64,000 nt of DNA. It comes from Amblyornis subalaris (Eukaryota > Chordata > Aves > Passeriformes > Ptilonorhynchidae). The translations under genes were made by a program, and so were the position numbers. The stretch lies in assembly GCA_018881555.1 (NCBI GenBank), contig JACAXG010000013.1:8966191-9030190 (forward strand), in the 5' to 3' direction. The notes below the pieces were generated by a model. It searched no databases. It was not told where the DNA came from and saw only the letters and a list, made by a program, of their open reading frames with translations. Below, piece after piece: positions 12,301-27,300 of this stretch (position 1 is the first letter of the stretch; each line of letters starts with the position of its first letter).

Positions 12301-15300
12301 CACATGANAGAGTATTTACTCATTACAAGATATCATTGCAAGAGTGATATCTTTGTTATCAATAATACATTTTAAGTGCTTTTCACTTAGAGCAACCTCT
12401 CCAAACTACTCAGGTAGGCAATGCTGGCACCCTGCCGTGATGACCTCAAAATGCCTTTTCGAGTGCCACTGTCCCTGGAGCTGTAGGATCTGTAGATCTC
12501 TCAACCCCAACTCTTAGACTAATGGCATCTTGTCTCTGGGGCTGAGGTCCCCTCACCATGGGTGGTCCAGATCAGAAAGATGCAGGAGGAGCAGCAATGT
12601 TGGGGCCCTGCCAGGATCACCTTGGCATGCCTTTTCCAGCCCCAGTGTTACTGGAGCTCTAGGCTCTTTGACTCTCTGAACCCTAACCAAACATCAATTC
12701 CCTATTCAGAAAACAAAAAATAGTAAGAAGAACCAAGATACAGAACACTGTCTTCCAGCACAGCCTCTCAGAAAGAAGAGAATTCACAGAGCATCTTGAA
12801 GACACTCTCTCAGGGATGCCAACTACTCCTCACCTAGCTGGCAGCAAGCAAATCTAAAGTAGTAGTAAGGTAGTAGATTAAACAGGACAAAAATGCAGAG
12901 ACACTTTCAATGTTCTAAAGGAATTTTTGCTTTAATGTCTTCTTTTTAAAGTTCCCNAAGCAATATATTTCTGTAAATAGATATCATTAATCTGTTTCCA
13001 GTATAGAAATAATATCCAGACAGCACCTAAGGAAAAGAACAGGTGTCTAAAATCAAGTTACACCTACACCNTGCTCAACAACTGCTCTACACTCTGTATT
13101 GTAGTCAGATTGCAACTTGGAAGTGGAAAAGCTGTGAAATTACTGATCAACAAAAACCCAAGCTGAGCCCCCTCATCAACCAGAACATAAACACCCACGA
13201 AATGAGCTCTGCAATTTGACACGAGACAGGTAACTTATTAAGTGTATTATCTGTAAACAAATGAAGCTATCTCTGGATTTCAGCCAGCTTCTATTCTCAG
13301 CAAGCCACACCAGAATTTCCACAGTCAATTAGTGCAAAAAGTGGGTTTATTACCATGCTTTTGTTTGCAAAACTGAACATCTGCTATTAGCAATAAATAC
13401 AAATAATCAAGGAAGGTATTGGAAACACAAGCCTGATTTCATGAAATTTGTTTCATTTCAGAAAGGAAAATGATCCCATAAACCAACAAATGTGACTTTT
13501 AAAAGCCACAGCACACTTGGTGGTAGAGAAAGATGTGTAAAGCAACAAAAAGAGCTTTACAAGCAGCTTGTTGCATTTCTGTGNGTCTTGAGGGAGTGGT
13601 GAGTCCCATGGGCAGCACAGGGATAGGAGGAAGCATCAAGAGGGTTTTATGCAAAGTCTTGGAGAAGGGGCCACTTTTCTTGTTTATGGAATAGTTAACA
13701 TCAAGGAAGGAAAACTGAGAAACCAAAGCAGTCTCACCTGATAAATGTCAGACAGACTGCTGCTCCCAGAGTCACTGGCAATGCTACATCCCGACTGGCT
13801 CGAAGGGACGTGCGTCACCTGAGGATGAGGATTGTCGGTGAGATGCATCTTGGTAAGGTCAGCTGGAAGCTGTAAATAAAATGGATNTGGGGAAGGGCAG
13901 GAAAAAGAAAAGAAAACAAGATGTGTAAGTCTGATTTGAAGACAAAGTTTTTCATAAAACTTTGGCTANATGTTTAAATTTGTATTGCTGAATTATTGAA
14001 TCAAAATCAACCTGAATTTGAATCTGTAACTTGACATACATTTTGAGAAAAAGCCGATTTAGACTAAGCTGGCCCAATCGCACTTCACACTTCATAAAAC
14101 TGATGGAAAACACTGCACGTTTCTATAAAACAAAGATCTGGGATATTTACAGCTAAGCGATGTACCCCAAGATGACAAGTGTATGATGNTGGCCAAACAG
14201 CCCACAGTATTTAACATTAGCTGACGTTGCAATCCATTATGAAGCAGGATTCCTCTTTATTAATTCAATTTATGCACCTTAGCTCAAGAATAACCTTTAG
14301 AAAATATCAATGTAGAACAAAAAGTAATGTAATCTAAACAAAAGGTTTGGTCTATAAAGAGCCTGGAAATTTCTTTAAGGAAATGAGTACACAGAAAGAA
14401 TATTATGCATTTTTGGTACAGCTATGTACAACAGCACCCCTATTTTACAAATCTATCTGTAAATGAACACACATGCAGATATATAAATTTTAGTGCATAA
14501 GTCAAGTTCACAAANATATTCTTTCTACCGAAAAACATCAGCAGTGGCTTTTGAAGACTCAGAGGTGCATGGAATACTATCAAATAAACAACCCTTCCAA
14601 TATTTTTAAAACTTATACTCAACTATATGAAAAGAACATTGTATCAAGGAATCATAGATTCTCTATGTGCTTTTACCATTCATAGAAGTTACGTACTATT
14701 CCTGTAAAAAATAGTTCTGATGTAGAAAAAAGTCCAAAACTACTCTGACAGCATCAAAACGAATAAATTTCTACTGTAAAACAAACAAAATTCCACACAG
14801 TCATTTCAGCCACTAGATATTCAGTCCTACAAATTAAAAGACAGTATTGTACTAATATGGATGATCTGGTATCAACTTTATAAATGCTGACTAAACTTAA
14901 GAGAAGCGGCAAACAGGTTTTGATTTAGAATCACTATTTTATATCCATTATTTGAAGAGCACACAAGGGAAGCACTTTACCAAATACCAGTTCANGTATT
15001 TTCTGAAAACCTAGTGGCACCAAGGGTCTTGCCAAACCTTCCCCACACCCAGAAAAACAAGATGTTGAGACTCTCTGAGACATGTAACATAATTTTATTA
15101 TCAAAATTGTGATGAGGAACATGGGGGATGTTGTGCCTCTTGCAACTCACAATGGCATTCTCTTTGGCAATCACTACTCAAACTGAAGCACCCTATGGTC
15201 TATAAAGCACTACCATACTATTTCTCACTATCCTAATTTTTACCTTATTCTTTGAGTGTATTTTACTAACAAAAAGAAAGTATAAAATATCCAACCTGTA

Positions 15301-18300
15301 AACTCATATCTACAGTCAGACGTATTTGGAAAAGGAGAAAGTCTGAAGAGCAGAAGATTGCTAAACTCTTGCAAAATCCCACAAAAAACCCATCCAAGCA
15401 GTAGGTATAGAACAGTGAACTTGATCCAAATAAAAAGGAAACACAACACTTTGAAGCCTACATTTAGCCACCAGAAAAAGTTTTACAGGCTGAAAAAAAT
15501 CTATTTTCAGCATTTGAGAACAGCAAAAAGGTCAAAGCACTCAGCTGACAAAATTCAATCCAGTGGCAAACGGGTAACCTCTGTCAGCACACGGGAAGAG
15601 CTGATGTACACTGAGACACGACCTCTCAACTACAACAAAATGTGCATAAGTGAAGCTGAGACTTAATTCTGGACACTGGCTGATCACTTTTGGAATCCAA
15701 ATGACGCACTGCCTACAGAACCCATTTCTGTGCCACAACAGAACACCACTCTCCAGGCTTCACTTCTGATGGGCACAAGGCAGGAAGCATCACATTATCC
15801 TCCCTAAAGCCTGCGGAGACCTGGACATTGGTCAAGGCACCAATATTTCACTGATGACGCCCACAGTGTGGNCAGAGGATGTTCCTGTGCCGTGGCTGTA
15901 CCCAGGGAGCAGCCCATGCCACAGGGTGACCCTGCTCCCTGGATGTCCCCCGTTAGCACCCCACAGTGCNCTCAGCAGTGCTCCCAGAGTCACAACCCAG
16001 CAAGGTCAGAGCACCNCTTCCCAGGGAGGGCCACAACCAGCAGCACCGCGGCACTCGCNGGCAAATGGGCAGGCAGGGCTGCTGGCAGTCATCAAGACGC
16101 TGGAGGTCAGTGGAACTGAAACATCCAGGAGTTTTAGGAAATTACAGAACAAATCAGCCCATGTAGAATCATTACCTCTGGCTTAAAGACCACAGGTTTG
16201 CTGCAAACTCCTCAGCCTGTCCCCACCTTTATAGCCTCACTATTCCAACTACCAGCTCCAACTTCAGCTTCCATCTTTCCATCTATGAGCAAGTCTCATG
16301 CTGACTGTGGTAACACAGACACAAGAAAATCTAATTTAAGCTCTCTTCTATACAGATTCTCAAACTTTCAAAACAGCTCCAAGAAAACAATGAGCAGGAC
16401 CAAGAGCAGAAAAGTTTATGCAGGATTTCCCAGGAGAACAAGGGCAGGTGCCAATTGTGGTGGCTCTCTACCAATAACTGGTGCCGTTAAAGCCTGTTCC
16501 GGCTCAAAGAGATCCCAACACCCACAGATACATACTGCCACATCCAGTCCGTCTTCTCTAATTTAGTTGAGATTTTAAGATTCTTGTGATAAATGCTGTT
16601 TTCCGTGCCTAGACTGAGAAGTGGAGCTCTACCAGGTCTAGTAGAAGGTATCCTTGCCNATGGCAGGGGATTGGAACAAGATGAGCTTTAAAGTCCCTCC
16701 CAACACAAACCATTCTATGATTCTGTAATTCTAAGTACTGATGGAACAAGACATGGCTCTCAAAATAACCAGATTGTGCATATACTTTGTATGCCATTTT
16801 TACAAAAACACGTTGAAGACCATCAAAGCACTGCCAGCCTTCCCAAAGGAGTATTTCTAATCAACTCATTAATCACAACTGATCTTCAATCCCCCTGCCA
16901 GCACTCCCCTTCCTTTCCATCACCTATAAAGCACATGGGCCATGTATGATGCTTCGGGTGGACTCTGCAATATATTCTTGCAAAAGACATTTAATGAAAG
17001 TTACATGCAAGGAAACACCACAATATCTCTTTAAATTTGAGAGAGAGATAAGGTTTATTTGAGAGAAGTGACCTTTAAAGTACTGCTTGCNACTCTACTT
17101 GATCTCCCAAAATAAATCACAGCTTCTGTCTTTTGTATGTCATTTTTATTACCCAAAGTGACTGTTCTTTCTTGCAGAGCTCACTAGGCAGCAAGACACA
17201 GGGAGGATGTTTCTGTACCAACACAACAACGGACACAGGAAGGACTTGCTGGATGTGGTAGGGAGGTTGCTGGAAGTGACATAAAATTATCTTAACTATG
17301 GGTGACTACGACTTTTTTTTCTGAAACTTAGAAACTCTTGTTACAATCACATCAATATCTTGAAAAATCATGTGATGGGAAACAAGTTCAAAATAGCAAC
17401 ATTCACCTATGCCCACATTAGATCAGATGCAGAAATATATATCTGCAATATCTTCTGGCTAATTGTGTGCCCCAGCACCCACAGACAGGAAAACCCCAAA
17501 CATCCTCAACATTCTGATAAACACTCCAATAGATGATATGGTTGCCACTTTAAACCACAACAATTTCATTTTTTCACAAGAAGGGATCATCTGGAATTGG
17601 AATATGAGTGCATCTGACATGCTGGCACAGCCTGTCCCTGCATCAGTGCCAGCACATCCTTGTGACTGACCTTTCCCAACAAAGCGATATTTAGGACCAA
17701 CCCCCCCGCTGAAATGCCACACTGCAATTCAGAGCTGTACAAGAAGGAAAGTTAAGAAAATAGAAGTTATGGTCAGCATAGCCACCTACAGCTCTGCCNT
17801 CCCACTGAGTCAGGAAAACACAGTTGCTGATGACACCAGAAAATCCTGGATCAAAACAAGGGAATTTTTAAAGAAATATTGCAAACTGCAGTAGGAAAAA
17901 AGGAGAGAAAAAATTACTAAATCCTTCGGAAGCTCATCCTAATGATAGCGTCAGCCTGCCTTGCCACACAAACCCAGTAGCACCAGCAGCCTGGACTCAT
18001 TTTTGTTAAAGGTATGTGAAATTTCGGAGGAGTGTTCACAGGGTCATCCCATCCTGCTCACCAGGACACAGCCAAGCCTGGCTCACACAGGACGGAGAGG
18101 AGGTGNGGGGAGAGGACACAGGCATGTAAAAGTCAGCACTAAGTAACATTTAATAAAAANCAACATGCACAAAATACTAAACTCTCCCCACAGCGACCTT
18201 GAAAACATCCCCAAGGTGAAGGCTCCAGAGGTCCACCTGGAGCTTAGCTTTTTCCAAGCCACCCAACACTGAAGCAAGGGGCAGCAGCACTCCTGTTGCC

Positions 18301-21300
18301 AGCCAGAGAAACCCCAAAAACTTCTGCAAGCCCCAAACCTGTCCTTTCTCTTATTACATAACACAAAGTTTACTTACAAAGACTATTTGACTTGATTCTT
18401 TTTTTTTTTTTTAACAGACATCAGGACATCTTGGTTTTATACAGAATTACCAACTTTCTAAAAGTAGTTTGGTAACAAGAGCAGAACAATGACGTGATGG
18501 TTTCTCCCACAGACAGCTGAGGTTTCCCACCGTTCTCCAGCAAGAACTGTAGGAAGTTTAACAAAGGTGAGCACAAGGTTGTGGTATCTACACCAAGTCT
18601 CANGTCTGTAATTTTGAAATTAATTGGAGTATAAGCTCTGATCCGTGGTACAGCTCACAGGCCAGCAGACCAAGGAGAGTGCNTCCGCAGTGACATTTAC
18701 TTCCCACATAAACACCATTTACTCTCAGCAGTGAAGTCACACAGAATACTTGGGAATTAAATTAAAACCTAATTTTGCTGTAACAGACTTTTAAGATTGC
18801 ACATGCGCTGTCCAACAGAGCAAATGACGTGACCTTTGACNAGATGGCCACCTGTCAACTCCTCTGAGAAAGACACTAAAAATTGATGGTCAGCCTGAGG
18901 ACAACCTCCCTTCATGTGCTCCCCAGGAAGGGTTTGCTAAAAATAAAGGCTACAGAAAGTCATTGCGGAGTTTAAATAGAGGGAAGGGCAACCACAGAAG
19001 TCANAAGTGAAGTTTTGTCACAGGACAGCTAAACTGAGACATTTTTCTTTNCTATTCTCCATTTTTTTTTCCACAGAAAGGAATCAGTAGAACCTCTTTT
19101 GGCACAGAGACCATGCTCTTCATCCTNTAATTCCATAGTGACTGACTTCAGGATTTGCTGGTATCTTTGCCCTATGGAAAAGTCATATTTGTGTGCTTGT
19201 GTCACAAGTTTTGNAAATAAGTATCAGTGTTTCCCGTTACACTTTGGATAATGAAAAAACGCATGCTGTAAAGGCACACATAACATCAATCTGCAAAACA
19301 GTCTTGACNGAGGGACACAAGATCTATGAATTATCTTTCTCTATGTGTAAAAGAAGCTTTACCATTGTGTTTTAACCTGCAGTAAATGGTATGTTTATTA
19401 AACATATTCAGAAAGATCCCACAATAAGGGCAGTGGCCAAAGGACTCATCATCGGAAAACAAATTACTAAAGGAAGAAACAACCCGCTTTACTCTTCTGG
19501 TGTATACTGTCCATTTCAAACTCAAATTAACGGAAAGAAAATGGGCAATAAGGAATTAAAAGGTTTGCCTTGTTCTTTGATACTCCTTGATAGGAAAGTT
19601 TTTTATCAGTTTTTCTACATCCCCATATGGATATTTACAACCAATCGATCCAGTCTGGACACAGCAGAAGCATCAGCCTCTGAGGGAACAGTCTGTCCTT
19701 TTCCAGGCTGTGTAAGCAAATTTTCTGTCCTTGGTTTTACAGATTGTCAGTAACCTCATACCTTATTTGCTTTTCTGAAGTTCCCTGAAATGTTGCCAGC
19801 AAGAGTAATATTCAGAAACAACACAGGATTTATTTTCCATGAAACACCCGCGGAAAAGCGCGGCACGGCCCTGCGGTNTCGGAGCTCACGTACGGCTGCT
19901 GGGTCACCATAAGCCCCCAACCNCGCCACCTCACTGTGAAAACCACCTCTCCCAAGACAAACAGTCCCAATTTTAAGGCACATATATGGAGTATTTTGTT
20001 TATTGCTTGAGGTTTTCCATTAAGAGGTTTTCACTGTTTTAAGCTGGAACCCATTAACACACGCTCCGAGCGTTAACTGGGGTGACACTGGGTAACCTCT
20101 GAGTCTTAGGAAACCCTCATGCTCAGCCTCCATAATACCCAAGTGGTTTAAGGACAGCAACTTTCCTTTCTCAGATGATACAGAAANGCTGGACTGTTAT
20201 AATTAAAAAAAACATGTCTGCCTTAAGTCTTACAAATTAAACCAAACTGCCAACCTAAAAAGATCACTTGATNGAAGAGCTGAACAGGACCCCAGTCCTC
20301 TGAAATTTGATGTCTCCAGCTCCCACCTCTCTCTTTCAGTGTTTCTATCCTTTCAGTCCCTTCAAACACCATTTTCTCTTTGATACCTTTGATTCGAAAC
20401 CTTCCATACCTTTAATACTGANCTAGCTCTTCAGCAAACTCTACATTCCACCATCCTATTTGCAAGTTGTTTTGATGGTCTCACTATGCGCCTGTGATTC
20501 CATTAGCAGCTTGTTCATTTACACAAGATAATTGATTTATTTAATTAGTTCTATTTTTCCTTTCTACAACCTAGTGAAACAGGAGCAGCACTGCTCACTC
20601 CACTGACAGGCAGGCAGTCTCTCACCAAGCAATCCTTTCTGGATCCCACTTTTTACTCTTCTCCATCCCATTCACTCCATCTAAGAAATAAAAAAAGAAT
20701 AAACNTCTTGGATGTTTTTTCCTGGCATCAGTAGATTATTTTAGTCATCTCATATATCCTGCCAGTAAANCAACAAGAAACCACTAAAACCCACGACTTC
20801 TCTTAAGTTATTCTGTAGAATTTTCAGTAACCTTTTTCACNAGGATTTGTATAAATTAACTCTGCTTTATATTAAGCTTTTACATACGAGATACAATTCT
20901 GCTCCAGTCTAAAATACACTTAGAGCTGTGTTAATGGGAGAGGATAGAAGTTGCTCCTCTGAGATACAAAGAGAGGCCACTTAGGTGTCCACAGAGAGGG
21001 TAAGATGAGCCCCAGCCAAATTACCCATGCTGACATCAGTCCTCAGCTAACTTAACGCAAACAAAAACATTTCCTCCATAAAGACCACAGATGGTTCACC
21101 AGTGGCACAAAAGCAGATTTCTTCAGATTTTTAAAGAGCACCAATGANGTTTGGAGGCGAATTTTTTGTTGTTTTTTAAAGCTGACTGATGGTTCAAGCT
21201 TTTCCCCCAACAGGTTCAGATAAAATCCTGTAACCTTCAATAACATGATGCAAATAAAAACGGTGCCTATTCAACTACACAAACTTCATGACAATATTTA

Positions 21301-24300
21301 TTTCAAAACATGTTTCAATTCATTAACTACAGTACCTACTCCAGTTGTTATCAGTACTGCAGACATGAATCTCAAAGAATTAAGGACCAAGTCGACATCA
21401 TTCATGACAGCCCTGCAGTGCCTCAAAAACTATCCCTTGAGCCTTCCTAAAANATTTCCAGGCTTACAATAAGGTAAAAAAAGCTCACGCAACACACAAA
21501 AAAAAACCATCTANAAGAATTAATAATCCCTAGAGGCTGTTCTATGCCTCTGGCAGCCAAGAGCTCTTTGGTCTTCATGGCTCCTATAGCCCATAGAAAA
21601 TAAAATCCTCTGAAGTATTATGTTTCCTTAGTTACAATAAGGTGACATGAGGACAGAATTTCAAACTAAATTCTGGTGTTGCCTTAAACCACACATGTAA
21701 TGCAATTTTAATTCGGTTTTCATATGTCTAAATTATAGATTACTACTATGCCTTAACTCACGATAACGGTAAGTGTCTGACACGCAAACATCTCAGCTTT
21801 GGAGAAGTGGGTCTGAAAATTTACCCANGAAAAACTGCACCAGTATTGACGGGAGTCCCATTATATTGGGAATATCCACCAAGTAAACATAACNGCTGGC
21901 TGCAAAAAATGTAACTTAATACAGATCAACTCTTCTCTGGTCCACTCANAAAGTAACATTTTTAAAAATGTCAAGACTTGCATTTCATGATTTTGAATAT
22001 GAAACAGGAATATTCAAAAATACTTATTTTTGGTGCCAGAGTTCAAATTTTTCTCTTTGCTCTCAACATTGAAAATTAATACAATAGTAAAAAGAGCCTT
22101 GTCTAAATAATTACAGTAGAAAACAAACTGACAGGCGCTAGTGATGCTCTGAGTTCTGTGAGGAGCACAGGAACTCCAGCAGCCACCAGCAGCCACCAGC
22201 AGCCATCAGCAGCCCGACGTTTGGGAACTCTCATCCTGAGCCAATACTGCAGGGCACGTAAAATTCCACATCGACATCGAGCTTCATCGACTGAATAATT
22301 TATCAACTCTTAGATACACAGATTGGTAAAATACAGCAGTGATGACGATCCCTCTTTACACATCCTCAGGCTGCTACAACCTCACGTCACTGTAGTGACA
22401 TGCAGGTGACAATCAGCTCCAGGGATGCGCCGAGCAGGGCTCCAAGGACGTGGGAGCACNCTGATGCTGTCAGCATTACCTCTGAGCCAGGAGCTGTGTA
22501 AGGAGGCCCTTGGATCCCGTACATGCGAAAAAAACAAAGGAGCACCAATCTTTGATCTACGTTTTCTTTCTGTATTCATCAAGAAATGCATTCGTGGAAG
22601 TGAGAGGGGCNAAACAGGGTGGTCCCGACCTAGGCTGTAGCTGTAAGGAGAATTCTAACAAAGCAGGGTTTAAACCAAACAAAGTCTAGGAGGAAATAAA
22701 TGAACAGATAAGTGTTTATTTGCATATTAAGAGCCAATTTCCCATAAAAACAATACTTCAGGAAAAGTCTTTTTCTGTTCAAAAGTAGTACAATGTGTAC
22801 TTGCATTTAATTTAACATATTATACACCAGATCATAAGAAAATTCAAGTTTTCTAGAGTAAATGGCCACACAGCTCATACTAAACCATTTTTGTCTCAAT
22901 AAACTATTGAGCAAAAAGTGCGTTTAAAAACTTTTACAGAAAGTGTCCTGCAAGTTGCTACAGAAAACAGAGTTAGATCTTAAGTGTAAGGAAAATTGTC
23001 ATTTGTCAGTCCAAGCCCTTGCTGTCCAAGTGCTCAGGGATCACACACAGTACCGAGGAACCAAGAGGCTGTGNTCCTACAAAAACATGGAGAATCAAAG
23101 CAATCTTTCTGAGCAGGGTATGGAGGGGGAAAAGATCAGAAAATATGGGGTAGGAGAGACCATAAATACTCTGAGGTGCTAGCTGAAATTCCAAAGAGGG
23201 CTCATGCAACCCAANGTTCCCAGGAGGGAAGAGAACCATAAGGAGCCAGGAGAGGAGATCAGAGGGCAATCACCTTGAGGNATGACAGGGTGCTCTGCAA
23301 TGCTGAAAGCTACAGGTACAGAGAGACTGATGGGAGAGTCAGGGCCAAGGGGAAGAGAAAGACCTTATCAAAACTGACTGGAAAAATAAAGCAAAGGATC
23401 AGTTACTCTATTTACACTGAAAACATTTAAAATTCATACTACCGGGGCTACTTTCCATATAAGCACGTTAGCAAAGATAAGAATGACATCGAATCAAATC
23501 AAGGACACACTATCAAANCTCTGTTTTTCTTCTAAGGAGCTGAAAATAAATCTTTAATTGCACAAAGGTTTCAACTCAANATCCTGGAGATCAAACTGAT
23601 GCCCTTTGGAATCAGTAGATGAGGTTACAGTGATTTTAGTTATGAATAACCAAAAATTGCATCATAGCCCTCTGAGACGACACCAGAAATAGGAACAGGA
23701 CTGAAAAATTANTCCAAGTCTTCTGCTCTAACCGAAACACAAACTTTTAAAGAGCAAATGTATCTTGTTATTATGCTTCACATTATTAGATTTTATCTAA
23801 ACAGCAGAAAGAGAGGAGCACAGAAGCCTAGAGAAAATAAATTACCGTCTACTGCCGNAAGATAAGTTTAACATGCACCTGGGATCTTGAATTAAACCGT
23901 TTTCCTTCAGGAAAAAACATTTTAGAAGCTTAAATGTTAATTCGAAAACTCTTATTTTCTATAAAAAGCACATTATCTCGAAAAGCATCCATTTTAAATA
24001 TCCTCTATAGAAACATTATCCAATCACTCCATACTTTCCCCATCAGACCCTCGTGNTTCACGAACAGAGTAACTGTGGGTACACTCTAGGCTTGGAAAAT
24101 TCTTAGGATGTGCATAAAATTTCTATTACAGAAGAACCCTACACATCCAAATCGTTAAGTTTAGAGCTCTCCTTCATAATGACTTCATAGTGCAGTTACG
24201 ATTAAGAGTCCAATACCACAAAGTGCATCACAGACAATTTAACAGAAAAGTTATGATCAGAATTACAAAGACAATCAGAATCTTGCTGAGCTACTTGTGG

Positions 24301-27300
24301 ATTTTTAAATTTTTTTGCTTTAAAATACTGCACTGGTATCACAGGAGTTTTGTTTAATATAAGCTGAATGTCTCTTGTCCTTGCCAACACAACCNGCCTG
24401 TGGAAACAGATCTCCACAAACCCGATGCAAAGTCCTCTGTCTTCNCTCATCCTCTTCCAGAGTCACAGTGGCTTGACAGCTGGTACTGCTTTGATCACTG
24501 TTCACCACACTCCTNGCTGCTTATCATCCTCACCACGTTTCCTCACGGATGCCTGCATCTATTTATCTCATCTTCGACAGCCTATCATTCCAGAAAGGAC
24601 ACGGTCNCCAGGCAGAGACCACCCCTTATGATGTGCAGTCCTGCCCCTCTACCGGTTCCTCCAGATGCAACCGACAGAGAACAGCCATCATCCTCCTGCC
24701 AAGGAGAGGGTGATCTCTCTCGGACACGTTTCCAATTATCAGCAGAGTCCTGAGAAATACGTTGACCTCCACAAGAGCCTGCATGGGGCTGAAAGGGCAC
24801 TGCAGAAATTCACCATGTTCACTGTTCTCTCTCTCTGTTCATCCTCCTTTTAGCTGCTCTTGATGCAGGGAAATAGACTGCACTGATTGCTTTACATGGG
24901 TCTACTCTGTCCCTTTACTTTTGGAAGTCAAAAGCCACGGAGCCTCTGGGGGATGAGGGGTGAGTGCAGCACCAACCCATGTGCTGTGGAAACTGGTGTA
25001 GACAGCCCTTGTACTTGGAGAACATCTTGCAGGTGCCCACAGAGCTCCTAAAGCCAGCTTTTGCTCCTCCACAGCCACTTCAATTAACCTCCCCAGGCTA
25101 AGGGTGACCTTCAGAAGTGTTCTACCTTCACGAAAGCCTACCTTTATGATTAGTCATAAGAAATATGACTTCATCTTGCTCTGATTCAATCCACGGATCA
25201 TCACACTGTCACATCCAGAACAGCTGTAATTACAGCTGAGTCAACAGTCCATTTTCAGACTATTGTCCTAGATCAGTTTAAAAGCAACTAGTTAAAACAA
25301 TTCTGGGACAGATCTACATAAACCTAACTTCCAGTTTCAAAACAGTGTATCAAAATACTTCTCATTTTCAAGTTAAAAGTTATAAACTTTTGTATTTAAA
25401 ATTCTGACATCACTAATTTTGCTGTACTATGTNTTATTATAAAACACCTGTCATAGAAACAGATTTGTATCACAAAGCTCAGCTAAAACCAAAACGGAAC
25501 AAACTCAGATCTAATTCAGCTCATCAGTGTGTTTAATCCTATGCACACTTCTCTTCACAGTTGCCAAACATCATGAACAGATCCCTTTAAAAGTTGGTGA
25601 GAGGCTCCAGGAGTTTTGTGGGGTTTTGTGGGGTTTTTCATGAAGGAATAAAGGTGCTTTATATTTTGTGCTTTTAAAGGTAAAGAACTTTTAGCTATGG
25701 ATTGGAATGCAAAACCAGTTAATGGGTTCTCATCAGCCATTAAAAAAAAAGAAAGAAAAACCAAACCTCCCCCTTCCCAATGTTTTCTACCATTTCATTT
25801 ATGAACACTTACTGACTGAATAAATGGCTTGGCTGGCAGGGCAGCAATCCACTGGGTATTGTCCAGAGAGCTGACACAGGGGTCAAAAAACTTTTTTTAT
25901 ATTATTATTTTACCCTTGTCAAGCCCTTATTTGAGCACAGGGTTTCTTTTTTGTGGTTTCTCACTTCAGTCCAAACTCTGTGGAAAGCACAATCCCAGCT
26001 GAAGTACCAAGGTGACTAAGCATTCCCAGTTTTTAAGCAGTATGACAACATTCAAACCTTCTTAATAAGGGCAGTGCAGGTAAGTCAAGCTCAAGTAAAC
26101 TCAGCCTTTCATAATTAATGTCTGCAGAGTTGGAAGGGAAAAAAGAGAATCTCCATGTATACTGGGGCATGGATGAAGATACAAACAAGCCAGGATTTGC
26201 CNGCAGGAACTCCAAGGTGAGGAGCCACAATTACCTGTCTGAGCACATGGTGCCCATCCACCCTCCAAGGCCACGAGTACCTGCAGCTCTGCTTCACCTG
26301 CTGATGGGGTGGACTCAGCACANGTGAAACAGCCAAAATGCAGCCACACGACCACCCACGCATTTCCACGCTGGTTTTGGCAGCTGTACAGGGAAACCCC
26401 ACAGCCCAGCACTTTCACCCCCATACACCACGAGCTTCCCTCTACATTCTATCAGACGTAAAAACCAAACAGGGAAGACCACCCCNGACAGAGAGTCCAC
26501 ACACCCAGTTGGCTTCTCCCTGTGCCTTTCCACACCATGTCATTGAGACTCTAAACTTTTTGGGACCAAAGTCAAGAGCAAATCTCTTGCTCCAAAGTCA
26601 ATGCCGCATCTCACGCTGCCACGAGCACAAGGCTTTTGCCCACTGCTTCCAAATACCAGAAAGTTGCTCAGGTTTTTTTCTATCCTGTAAATACNAAATT
26701 ATAATAAAGAAATAATAATGAATATATGCCTGGCCCCAGATTTATAAGGCAATTTCCATGTCTTAGGCGACTACTTCTTGGAACTAGCCTTAAAAAAATA
26801 CCAGAAACTCAGCTAATTTTCTGACTGAGCATACCAAATACGAAGAGTCTCATAAATAGTGTATTTTTTAATTTCTTTAAAGGCTTTTATCTCGAAAGTG
26901 GGTTTGCTCGAACGTTCTAGCTTTCATTATCTCCTTCCAAAGAAACACCCTTCCCTCCCCAGTTTCACAGAAATACTGCATTCTCAGACACACAAAATAA
27001 TTTGGGTCCTTTAAAGCTAATTGTAATTACATAGTTCAGCTAAATAATTAACCAATTCCACGCTGCTGCACAAAGGAAACAAGCAGTACAGCTCCACACA
27101 GCTTGAAAATTAGAACATCAGTGGATCTGGATACCAGTATTTTTTCAAGTTAGCAAAATATGCCAGCAGTTATAAAAATGTTACACTTCAATAATACTTG
27201 CTTCGTATTTATAGGCTAAAACACAAGCTTAACACATTTCATAAGCAAATGGCTTTTTTTTTAATACTTGCTGGTAATTTCTAAGCTATTCATATTTAAA

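Larger units (their letters stand above)
7480..13737 (-). other. RAPGEF6 intron (6.3 kb)
   Basis: The intron holds a CR1 tail fragment (8299-8400), a CR1 ORF2 fragment (8458-9180), a 27-base palindrome (10404-10430), a GATA/kappaB motif cluster (11800-11935) and a diverged direct repeat (12418-12688). The stretches 9181-10403, 10431-11799 and 12689-13737 show nothing recognisable. Confidence 0.88.

Noticed and set aside
15854..16566. Overlapping plus-strand frames rich in Pro/Ser near 16 kb
   Set aside because: Several frames are open at once and contain multiple Ns; no homology recognised, no splice-site support.
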